Shown piece after piece: positions 1-9,412 of a stretch of DNA of 64,000 nt; the first letter of the stretch is position 1, and each line of letters starts with the position of its first letter. Both the position numbers and the translations under genes were made by a program. The notes beneath the pieces were generated by a model. It was not told where the DNA came from. It did no database searches and was given only the letters and a program-made list of their open reading frames with translations. This DNA comes from Primula veris (Eukaryota; Streptophyta; Magnoliopsida; Ericales; Primulaceae). Where the stretch lies: positions 25,672,481-25,736,480 of the forward strand of contig OY821746.1 of assembly GCA_963682055.1 (NCBI GenBank), given 5' to 3'.

Positions 1-265
1 TTTGACTCCTCTTCAACTAAAAGAAATTGAGATGTCATGGCTGAAACATGATCTCATATGTGCTCGGACTGAAGCGAGGAGGCTTAAACAATATTGGGAC
101 GAGGAGGGCACTGCCCGTTTCAAGGCCGAACAAAAATGCGAGTCTCAGTCTTACGCCTTAAAACAGGCTGAGATGGCGATTTCTCGTTTGGTTAGGGAGA
201 ATGAGCGTCTGGAGGAACTTTTGGCGAAGAGGGATGTTGCTATGGGGGATAGTTCGAAAAAGTAG
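1..265 (+). CDS. 3' terminal exon of a coiled-coil antisense ORF (partial, runs off left edge)
   Basis: This frame is open from the left edge to a TAG at 263-265, about 87 codons. The product is charged and helical, with heptad-like spacing of Leu/Ile and many Lys/Glu/Arg, as in a coiled coil. Its composition resembles the last exon of the antisense gene at 963-4956, and it lies on the same strand, antisense to the retrotransposon. It is best read as the end of another antisense coding unit carried by the element. The true start and any upstream exons are outside the window. No catalytic motif is visible. It could instead be a decayed remnant. Confidence 0.5.
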   Translation, partial: LTPLQLKEIEMSWLKHDLICARTEARRLKQYWDEEGTARFKAEQKCESQSYALKQAEMAISRLVRENERLEELLAKRDVAMGDSSKK

Positions 266-962
266 GATGTGTGTATTTTCTTTTTCTGTTGTATTGTTTG
301 TGTTTCCCCCTTTGTGGATGAATAAAACTTGTCTTGCATTTGATTCTGTCCTATTTTATTTCCTGCTTGCTTCTCTTTTTTTTTTCTGAGCATACATCGA
401 ACAATGTGCCCGGTTATCCCCCCGAAGAGCGTTGTTAGACTTGATGCTCCCTGCCATTAAGCTAGAAACGGTCTTCGTTCACCTTGTTCGGTATGCCATT
501 TGGGTAAGAAATGGTTGGGAGTCGAGGAACTTTATCGGGGGACATTCTTTGTGTGATAATATTGGTAGCGTATGTGGGAAGCTTTTCGTGGTAGGGTCCA
601 CTGGCCGTTTATTTAGGTGTAATGATGTGAACTGCCTTGGGTAGTGGGATATGCGCTGACGTGGCGAAATCTGGAGCGTTGAAATGTTAAAAAGAGCAGC
701 GGTTGTTGACTTTTGTATGGTTGGAAAAGGGGCGAACCTCTGGTACACGAAAGGACGGTTATTATTTTATTCCTTTTGTGACTCCACTCCTTTTTATTGT
801 GCCAAGTAATCCTGTTTATTTTTATCACAAAATTTGCTGAAGAAAATATCTCTCTCTAAAGCATATTTTTCCCGCCAAAAAGGGAAAAGAGTTCGGCCGC
901 TTGCTCTAGGGTTTCGTGGTTTTGTTGGAAGAGTTGCTGCTGTTCGCGCTTGCTTGCTCATA
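266..962 (+). other. spacer and presumed promoter/5' UTR of the antisense gene
   Basis: No convincing ORF lies here. Positions 266-400 look like a 3' UTR of the preceding exon (T-rich). Positions 800-962 include a pyrimidine-rich leader and a GC-richer block that runs into a candidate first exon ending at a GTAAGT donor at 972. I see no clear TATA box at a fixed distance from it. Confidence 0.35.
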
Positions 963-3401
963 ATGATAACTGTAAGTGATTTTTCGTTCTTCCCCTTTTC
1001 CGCTTGTAGGGGTTGTATTTGATTTGTCGTTGTGGTCATAGGTGTGTCGTTGGTATATGTCTGATGATTCTGATGTAATGTGCATGGGGGGGGGTGGCTC
1101 TCGTTCTATTGATGTGGTTCTGGTTTGTGTATTTGGTTAGTATATTGATGGACTGTTGATGATCTTTGTATAGGAAATTTTGACCCAAAGCGTGGCCCAA
1201 GTTGGCACATTCGTGGAGAAGGATTTTAAGGAACTCGCCGGAATACCCGACAACGTACATATTCGGCTTCCTATATCGGACGAGGAGGTGCTGGGATTTG
1301 TTCCCGCCGGCGAGGTAGCAGTGCGGTCTTCGGCCTTCTTTACTGGGGGTCTGCGACTGCCCTTTACAAATTGGGTGGCCTCGTTCTTTGAGGCCGTCCA
1401 AATTGCTCCGGCCCAACTGGCCCTAAATGGTTACCGTACTCTGAATGGTATCCAAAGGCTATCGGAGTTGTCCGGAATACCGATTGAACTGAAGGACGTC
1501 TTTGGAGTCTATAGTCTGAGCTTTGAGCGTCGCAGCTCGTATTTGAAGACTCTGCGTGCCTTTTGCCGGCTCGTTATCGGTTTGCCGGATACCAACAAAG
1601 AGCGCAATCTCGGTATTGTTATTGCGTCTGGTGAATGGGCTTGTCCGGGACACCAGATTCCTGGACCGGCTACCAATGCTCCCACTATGCCAGATCTCGG
1701 CGCTCCTAATGTAGAGGCTTTGTTAGCTCTTTGGAAATGGTGGGGGCCGGGACCTACGCCTGATCCTGCGAGTCGTACGGCTCCCATGTTGCTCGGGTAC
1801 CCTATGGGGTCGGTGACCAAGGGGAATCCGGCACCCGAGATCCCGAAAGAGCCCGAGGAGGAATTTTTAAAGGTGGTACAGGCTCGGTGTGCTACTCGGC
1901 TTGGGAAAAGAGCTGTTCGTTCTAAGCGTCGCGCAGCTGAGCCTGTCGTTGAAACAACGAAGAGGGCTAGGGGAACTGATACGTCGGTTACCGAGGAAGA
2001 GGCTAACGTTGGCTCGGGCGAGGGGGTGTTTGCCGTTGCTCAAGGGGATACCGCCGAGGATGCCTCTGCTCCGGGCGAGGTATGTGTATATGTATTATGA
2101 TTTTCCTGTCTTTTGGTGGTTTGTCATTTGGTTCGCTAGTGCTTTGCTTTATTAGTCGTCTTGTTTCAGCTACTGACTTCTCAATTGGTTACCCTCGCTC
2201 TTGCCCGGTCTATGGGTATTATTGTGTTTCAGGGGTCGGTCGACGATGTATTCGGATATATGAACCTCTTGACGAATATGGGAGATAGTACGATGACTTT
2301 GCCGGTCATCTCGCCTATCCCCACCGAGGGTCCGATAGAGTTGTCCGTGTGCTCGCCCCTCCGTAATGAGGAAGAGATCGAGCATAGGGCCCCTGAGATT
2401 GAGCCGTTGGAGGAGGACGTGGGGGTGGGGAGGGAAGGCAGCGAAGAGAATGCCGGGGATGATGTGGTGGGTGTCGAGGGTGAGGCTCTCGACGGATCAG
2501 AGAAGGGGTCGGTGGATGGGGTTGCAATGACCCGGTACATTGACCGATGTAGGGGTGAACTGCTGGATCAACCGAGAACGCTGAAGATGGGTTATACGGC
2601 TCTGAAACCCCTTGTGTTTAAGAATGCAGAAAAGCTATCTGCCCAACCTACAATGTCAGTGATAGAGCAGGCCCATGCGGATGCGCTGAGGGTATGTGGG
2701 GCTTGTATTGCACTATATAGGTTGGGTACTTGTATTTTATTTGGAAACTAATGTGTTAAAGTGCAGATTGCTGTGAGTGCCGTGGCGCTACGGGATCAGC
2801 TGGGAGCTCTCGGGGCTGAAAAAGAGAAATTGGTGGCCGAGAAGGATAATCTTGAGGCCGATAAGGAGAAATTGGTCGCCGAGAAGAAAACCCTGGGCGA
2901 GAATTATGACAAACTGTCGGTGGACTTCCTGCACCTGACCGAGGAGGTCGAGAAATTGAGGGAGGAAAAAGAGAGCATGGCCGCTAAGTACGGCGAAGTA
3001 GAGGAGGAGAACTTGCTCCTGGCTGAGGACGTGGAAGCCGAGAAGGCTAAGGTGTCTGCCCTGAAAACGGCACAGGCGGAGGAGCGGAAAAAGTTAGCAA
3101 TGATGGCCAACTTTTCTGTATACTGCGCTCATGTGCGGGCGCTCAACTTCGCGAATGTTCCTCTGTCGGATAGGGCGTGGTCGGAGTTGGTGTACCCGTG
3201 TCCGCATGGTGCACCGCCGAAACCCTTGGACTGGGCGAATCTTCGTGAAGAAGAGCTTCCGCGGCTACCGGGGCAGACAATTTCGACAGCGCTGCGTCCT
3301 CACTCTATGTCGACCGCGTCTTCTCCTCGACCGGATTCTACTGTTCCCCCACCAACATCTCTTCAGGTGGAACCTTGACTATCTTTCTGGCATTGTAAAT
3401 T

Positions 3402-3448
<47 letters not shown>

Positions 3449-4226
3449 TATCTAGAAACAGATTCTTTTGGGGGAGTGATAATATAAGTGTTATGGTTGC
3501 TTTCTGTTGGGCTTGCTTGGGTCAATTTCTTTTGATGGTCGTCATATTTTGAAGGATATGAAAACAAAATATTGTCAGGTACCTAATAACCCCCTTGCCA
3601 TGGTGGTCTGGACCTCGCCTAGTCGTAGTGTAGGTGACGTGATGGAGGATTTGGAAAGGTCTAACGCGTCCCTTACCGCGAAATTGACTTGTGCCTATCA
3701 GGAAATCGAGGGTCTGAATATTCATATTTCCAACCTGGCGATCCGGTTACGTGATTTGGGAGAGAAATTTAGTAAAAAGACCGCCCATTACACGGCAAAT
3801 AAGGGTAAAGCGAAGGAACTTCTCGGTGCCCTACGACGTTCTCGTGATGAAGCCCGAGGTCGTGTGACGAGCTTGACCTTGGTCCTTGGGGCCGTTTTCG
3901 AGGACGCGGACCTGCTGCTATCCTTTGTCAAAGCGTATTGGGCCCGAGCTCGCGCTTTAGAGGTGATTGAGCTTATAAAAGGAATGAGTGGTGTATCCCG
4001 GGCAGAGCGCATGGTTGATGCGAAGGCCGGGGTGACTGAAACCACTGTTGCTTTGAACCGAATCGAGGCGGTCATTCGTGAGCGTTTGGGGACGCAAATT
4101 AATTCATTGCGAGAAATTCATTTTGCCGATGTAGTAGAGACTTCGGCGTCTGCTGAGGGGTTGTCGGAGTAATAAAATAGCTTGTTGTCGTTTTCTTTGT
4201 ATCTTGTTATAAAAATTTCTCTTCTC

Positions 4227-4263
<37 letters not shown>

Positions 4264-4956
4264 TCATCTCTTCTCGTTCTTCTCCTCCCCCCCTTTTTTT
4301 TATAGGCACATGCTACTACGTCGCACCAGGCTGGTTCTCCATGCCTAGTTAACCCGGGGTTAGGACCTACTGGTGCTGCCCGGGACGAGGTCTCATCTGG
4401 TGCGGCTAGTGAGGTGCCTGACAGGTGGCCCTACATTGTTTTGATGAGCAAAAATGTCAAATTGACCGACCAATGTGCTCGACTGCGGACCAAGCTGAAA
4501 ACACAGGCGGCCTCTTTTCGAGAATATGTTCGCCGTGCCGAGCATGCTGTTGAGGTTCAGGAGCGTCGTTTGGATCGATATTGGCGTGCAAAAGGCGAGT
4601 ACTTCGGCAAATTAAAGTTGCTTGTGACCAAGGCCAACGTGTTGGTGAAGTATTTCCGTTTGTCCCGCGCCAGATACGATGCTTCCGCAGCTGTGATTGA
4701 AGCTCGCCGTGACCTCTCCTTTGACGATGATCGCCGTAAAGCGGCCTCGGATGCTCACGAGTCCGCCAAAGAAGCCGAGTTCAACGCGCGGCTTCAGACG
4801 CTGACTTGTGTTGGGGCTCATACGACCAATTTTGATGCCCTCATTTCTGAGGAGCGTTTTGATGGTGATGAGTCTGATGGGTATACAACGACGGACGACG
4901 AAGAGATTGAGCTCGGTCAATTACCGTCGTGCTCCTCCTGCAGTAGTTCTTCTTAA
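963..4956 (+). CDS. multi-exon antisense gene of the retrotransposon: Transposase_28-like domain plus coiled coils
   Basis: Predicted exons are 963-971, 1174-2079, 2233-2691, 2767-3366, 3579-4130 or 4172, and 4306-4956. The first four introns have GT..AG ends and every junction falls in phase 0, so the frame runs through. Exon 2 resembles the Pfam 'putative gypsy type transposon' family (Transposase_28): a segment around the GGLRLPF motif, then a FxxxY..SF region and a conserved Trp. Exon 4 is a long Glu/Lys-rich coiled coil, and exons 5 and 6 are also helical. Exon 6 ends in an acidic, Ser/Cys-rich tail. The join of exon 5 to exon 6 is uncertain: exon 5 either stops at 4170-4172 or uses a weak donor at 4131. 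Length is about 855 codons if exon 5 ends the gene, or about 1,058 if it splices on. Function is unknown; a nuclear structural or silencing-related role would be speculation. Confidence 0.6.
3404..3447 (+). repeat. 44-nt T homopolymer in antisense-gene intron 4
   Basis: This is an uninterrupted run of T between exon 4 and exon 5. On the retroelement's sense strand it is an A tract. It may act as an expanded polypyrimidine stretch for the downstream acceptor. Its length is likely unstable and sensitive to assembly error. Confidence 0.9.
4228..4261 (+). repeat. 34-nt T homopolymer before antisense-gene exon 6
   Basis: A long T run is followed by a C/T-rich stretch and TATAG at 4301-4305, a good plant acceptor context for the last exon at 4306. 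Confidence 0.9.
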
Positions 4957-5252
4957 CTGAATCTCTTTAGTGCCGTTGATCTTCTTGTTGCCTCCGTAAT
5001 GCGGGCGAGGATTATATATGTGATTTCTTTATTCCTGTTTTGTACCTTTCCATTACCGTATTGCTGTTTAATTGATCGGATCGGTTTTTCCTTGCCAAAT
5101 CATTTGTTATTTCGTTATTCCTGTTTTGGAGATGCTTTTTGTTGATGTTTTGTTGTTTAGATTGATTCTCCTTCATCGTTGTAGCCAATATATATTGCAT
5201 TGCCGTCGTAAAGTGGACCTGAATACTTCCTTGCATTGTACCTGCACATAAA
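4957..5252. other. non-coding 3' flank of the antisense gene
   Basis: T-rich DNA without a credible ORF, lying between the antisense gene's TAA stop (4954-4956) and the tandem array. It probably holds the antisense gene's polyadenylation region. I see no unique signal. Confidence 0.4.
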
Positions 5253-6000
5253 TTTCATAGTATTCCTAGGCGTTCCTTCGGTAACACGCCATGTTGGGAA
5301 TTTCATAGTATTCCTAGGCACTTCGGCCATGTTGGGAATTTCATAGTATGCCTAGACGTTCCTTCGGTAACACGCCATTTACGGACTTTCATAATATTCC
5401 TAGGCACTTCGGCCATGTTGGGAATTTCATAGTATCCCTAGACGTTCCTTCGGTAACACGCCATTTACGGGATTTCATAGTATTCCTAGGCACTTCGGCC
5501 ATGTTGGGAATTTCATAGTATGCCTAGACGTTCCTTCGGTAACACGCCATTTACGGACTTTCATAATATTCCTAGGCACTTCGGCCATGTTGGGAATTTC
5601 ATAGTATCCCTAGACGTTCCTTCGGTAACACGCCATTTACGGGATTTCATAGTATTCCTAGGCACTTCGGCCATGTTGGGAATTTCATAGTATGCCTAGA
5701 CGTTCCTTCGGTAACACGCCATTTACGGACTTTCATAATATTCCTAGGCACTTCGGCCATGTTGGGAATTTCATAGTATCCCTAGACGTTCCTTCGGTAA
5801 CACGCCATTTACGGGATTTCATAGTATTCCTAGGCACTTCGGCCATGTTGGGAATTTCATAGTATGCCTAGACGTTCCTTCGGTAACACGCCATTTACGG
5901 ACTTTCATAATATTCCTAGGCACTTCGGCCATGTTGGGAATTTCATAGTATCCCTAGACGTTCCTTCGGTAACACGCCATTTACGGGATTTCATAGTATT
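5253..6000. repeat. 172-bp higher-order tandem repeat downstream of pol
   Basis: About 4.3 copies are present. The phrase GGGATTTCATAG starts at 5469, 5641, 5813 and 5985, exactly 172 bp apart. Each 172-bp unit is two 86-bp halves (A-B and A'-B'), and each half joins a 38-bp block (ATTCCTAGGCACTTCGG core) to a 48-bp block (CTAGACGTTCCTTCGG core). The first copy is a shortened chimera. Later copies look nearly identical, implying recent amplification. Tandem repeats in this 3' region are typical of Tat/Ogre elements. A short ORF through the array (5864-6049) is a by-product. Confidence 0.95.
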
Positions 6001-6103
6001 AGTAGACAGCATAATAATATATTTTATTCATTCAAAAGAAGAAAGATAATGCCCTTAAGCAAGAAAGGTAAGGTATCACCTGTACTTGTATTCGGAGCAT
6101 TGC

Positions 6104-9100
6104 CTATACGTAGTACTTCTTTAGGTTAGCCACGTTCCAAGAATTCTTTTCCCCGCGGCTGTTGGCGAACAGGACGCTTTTGATTTTGTAAGAGACTGGA
6201 CTTGTTCGCTTGACGATTTCGTATGGGCCTTCCCAGGTAGGGCTCAGTTTGCCATGTATTTCGTTGCGGGTATAGACCGTCACTCGTCGCAGCACCAGTT
6301 CTCCCACCATGAATTCTTTAGATCCTTTTACTCTCTTGTCATAGGTTTGCTTTACGCTTTGTTGGTATTTTGCTAAGGTAAGGGCCGCTATCTCTCGTTT
6401 CTCGTCTATCATGTCGAGCTCTTCTCTCATTCTTTGTTCATTATTTCCCTGCTCGACCAACGTCGTTCGGAGCGTGGGTAGTCCGATCTCTGTCGGTATG
6501 ATGGCCTCAACACCGTATGCTAAGCTAAACGGGGTTTCCTTGGTGCCCGTCTTGGGTGTCGTTCGGCACGACCATAAAACGTTGAGTAGCCGCTCGGGCC
6601 ACCTCCCCTTTGCCTGTTCAAGGGTGGTCTTGATGCCGTCTAATATTGTTCGGTTTGACACTTCAGCTTGCCCGTTCCCGTGTGGGTATGTCGGCGTCGA
6701 ATAGAATTTTCGGATACCGAGTTCCTCGTACCATAGCTGTAAATTGGCATCTTTGAACTGGGTTCCGTTGTCGGCGACTATCGCGTACGGTATACCGAAC
6801 CTAGTTATGATGTATTCCCAAATGAATTGTTTGACGTTGCTGGCTTTGATTTCTCGGAGGGGTTTCGCTTCGACCCATTTGGTGAAATAATCAGTCGCAA
6901 CGATCAGATATTCCACATTCCCAGGTGCTCTTGGGAGTTTACCGACCAAGTCGATTGCCCATTGAGCGAACGGCCATGGTGCTGATACCGGGGTCATCAT
7001 AGATGATGGGAGCCGTGGTATCTTGGCGAATCGCTGGCATTTGTCGCATCGTTGGACGTATGCATCGGCGTCTCGCTTGATATAGGGCCACCAATATCCT
7101 TGGGTCACTGCCTTGTTTGCAAGGGATCGCCCTTTGATGTGTGCTCCGCAGGATCCTTCGTGGATTTCCTCCAAGACCGGCAGTTGTAGCTCGGTCGGGA
7201 CGCACAGTAGATGTGGTCCCCGGTAACTGGATTTGTATAGTTTATCATCCTCGGATAGCCAGAATCGAGGAGATTTTCTTGCAATCTTCATCGCTTTTAT
7301 CTTATCGACCGGAAGCGTTCCACTTCGCAGATAATGGGTCATGTCCTCCATCCAACCTAGTTCGTACTGTATCGATGTCACCCGGTTTACCCTTTTCATT
7401 ATGCTCGGGGTCGGCAATAGTTCCACTGTGATCGACCGGGAGTCGGTCAATGTTAATGTCGAGGCTAGGGTGGCCAATGCATCAGCATGTGCATTCTCGG
7501 TGCGATTGATTCTTACTAACTCGCATTGTTCGAAGGTGGCCATCAAGCTTTGGACTTTTTCTTGGTAGAGGATCATTCTATCATCTTTCGCTTGGTACTC
7601 GCCGATGGCTTGATTGACAATGAGCATGGAGTCTGAGCTGGCAATTAAGTGGGAGCATCCGAGGGACCGGGCAATAAGCATGCCATTTATCATGGCCTCG
7701 TATTCTGCCTCATTGTTGGTAGCTCGGAAGCCCAGTTTTATGCTTTTTTCGATGATTGCTCCCTCTCTAGATTTCAGGACGATCCCTGCTCCTGATCCGT
7801 CCTTGGTGGCTGATCCGTCGACATGTATCTGCCAGTGTGATTGGGGAGAGAGTGCCAAAGGCTCGTCATAGCCTTCGGTGAATTCTGCGACGAAATCGGC
7901 CAGGACTTGTCCCTTTATGGCATGGCGGGGCGCGAATTCGATATGAAATTGGGATAGCTCGACCCCCCAGGCGGCAACTCGGCCGCTAATGTCCGTCCGT
8001 CGAAGTGACTCTTTAATATGAAACTTTGTATATACCCGGACCTGATGAGCTATGAAATAGTGTGGCAACTTCCTGGTTGCGACGACCAATGCCAGGCACA
8101 GCTTTTCTAAGGGTAGATAACGTGTTTCGGCTTCGACCAGAGTCTTGCTGACGAAGTAGATCGGAAATTGTTCGCGACCTTCTTCCCGTAGGATGACTGC
8201 GCTCACAGCTGTAGTGGAAACTGCTAGGTAGCATGCCAGAATGTCTCCTTTGTTCGGCCTTACCAGCAGTGGCAGTGTCCTCAAGTACTCTTTGAGATTG
8301 TTGAATGAGACTTCACATTCCGGGTCCCAGACGAATTTTCTATTCTTCTTGAGCGATTCGAAAAACGACCGTCCCTTATCTGCGGATCGGCTAATGAACC
8401 TGCTCAGCGCGGCCATCATTCCCGTGAGCTCTTGTACCTGTTTCTTATTCTTGGGCGCCGCTAGGTTTCGTAGAGCCGTTATTTGATCGGGATTAGCCTC
8501 TATTCCTCGTCGGCTAACCATATGCCCCAAGAATTTCCCTTTGCTGACGCCAAATGCACACTTGCTCGCATTGAGTTTCAGTTTGTGCTGGCCCAGCGTT
8601 CGGAAGACGTCCCTGATATCTTGAAGGTGGGACGTGGCTCTTTCGCTTTTGACGACCATGTCGTCTATGTATACCTCCATTGTTTTCCCTATATGATCTC
8701 GACATACCCGTGTTATCATCCTTTGGTATGTTGCCCCCGCATTGCGTAGACCGAAAGGCATTACCGTGTAGCAATAATTTCCCAAAGGCGATATAAATGA
8801 AGTCTTTTCTTGATCTTCGCAGGCGAGGGGAATTTGATGGTATCCTGAGTACGCATCAAGGAAGGTCATCCGTTCCGCTCCTGCTGTTGCGTCCACCAGT
8901 TGATCGATCCTCGGAAGGGGAAAGTGGTCCCTCGGGCAGGCTTTATTGAGGTTGGTGAAGTCTATACAGACTCTTTCCTTCCCGTTCTTCTTAGGGACGA
9001 CGACCGGGTTGGACAACCATTTTGGATAGTAAACCTCCCTTATGGCTCCAGCCTCCAATAGCTTTTGTACTTCAGCGACTATAGCTGCTCTGTGCTGTAC

Positions 9101-9412
9101 CGAGACTTTTCTGCTTCTCTGTGCTATTGGCTTGTACTCGGCGTTTACACTTAGGTGGTGGCATGCTGTAGTGGGGTCTAGGCCCGGCATGTCTTTAGGG
9201 CTCCAGGCGAATTTATCAATGTTGCTGAAAAGGAACGCTTCTAACTCCTCGGATTCCTGTTTTGGAAGGTTATCGCCGAGGAGGAAATAGTGCTCCTCGT
9301 CCATATCCGGGATATACACCTTCCTAAGTGTCTCTCCTACTTGTTCTTCGACAACCCTTTCGGCTTTGGATATTTGGCTGATCAGCTTCTTTGTGCTGGT
9401 GGGTTGTTCCAC
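6104..9412 (-). CDS. retrotransposon pol: reverse transcriptase, two RNase H domains, integrase
   Basis: An uninterrupted 1102-codon ORF. Reverse transcriptase spans roughly residues 100-300, with YIDD at 248-251. A first RNase H region (about 390-515) lacks the expected catalytic Asp near 397. A second, archaeal-type RNase H (526-650) retains D532, E570, D594 and D644. Integrase has an HHCC zinc finger (H751, H758, C789, C792) and a DDE triad (D821, D881, E917). No chromodomain follows. The protease is not here but at the end of gag. The ORF begins inside the last 31 nt of gag in another frame, so it needs frameshifting or re-initiation. It would make cDNA and integrate it. All motifs look intact, so the enzyme may be functional. 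Confidence 0.95.
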   Translation of the reverse strand: MEQPTSTKKLISQISKAERVVEEQVGETLRKVYIPDMDEEHYFLLGDNLPKQESEELEAFLFSNIDKFAWSPKDMPGLDPTTACHHLSVNAEYKPIAQRSRKVSVQHRAAIVAEVQKLLEAGAIREVYYPKWLSNPVVVPKKNGKERVCIDFTNLNKACPRDHFPLPRIDQLVDATAGAERMTFLDAYSGYHQIPLACEDQEKTSFISPLGNYCYTVMPFGLRNAGATYQRMITRVCRDHIGKTMEVYIDDMVVKSERATSHLQDIRDVFRTLGQHKLKLNASKCAFGVSKGKFLGHMVSRRGIEANPDQITALRNLAAPKNKKQVQELTGMMAALSRFISRSADKGRSFFESLKKNRKFVWDPECEVSFNNLKEYLRTLPLLVRPNKGDILACYLAVSTTAVSAVILREEGREQFPIYFVSKTLVEAETRYLPLEKLCLALVVATRKLPHYFIAHQVRVYTKFHIKESLRRTDISGRVAAWGVELSQFHIEFAPRHAIKGQVLADFVAEFTEGYDEPLALSPQSHWQIHVDGSATKDGSGAGIVLKSREGAIIEKSIKLGFRATNNEAEYEAMINGMLIARSLGCSHLIASSDSMLIVNQAIGEYQAKDDRMILYQEKVQSLMATFEQCELVRINRTENAHADALATLASTLTLTDSRSITVELLPTPSIMKRVNRVTSIQYELGWMEDMTHYLRSGTLPVDKIKAMKIARKSPRFWLSEDDKLYKSSYRGPHLLCVPTELQLPVLEEIHEGSCGAHIKGRSLANKAVTQGYWWPYIKRDADAYVQRCDKCQRFAKIPRLPSSMMTPVSAPWPFAQWAIDLVGKLPRAPGNVEYLIVATDYFTKWVEAKPLREIKASNVKQFIWEYIITRFGIPYAIVADNGTQFKDANLQLWYEELGIRKFYSTPTYPHGNGQAEVSNRTILDGIKTTLEQAKGRWPERLLNVLWSCRTTPKTGTKETPFSLAYGVEAIIPTEIGLPTLRTTLVEQGNNEQRMREELDMIDEKREIAALTLAKYQQSVKQTYDKRVKGSKEFMVGELVLRRVTVYTRNEIHGKLSPTWEGPYEIVKRTSPVSYKIKSVLFANSRGEKNSWNVANLKKYYV

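Noticed and set aside
5253..6000. Regularly spaced repeats that could suggest a CRISPR-like array
   Set aside because: The whole 172-bp unit is repeated, with no variable spacers, and it lies inside a plant retrotransposon.
5864..6049. Plus-strand ORF across the tandem array
   Set aside because: It is an open frame produced by the repeats, with no domain or start context.
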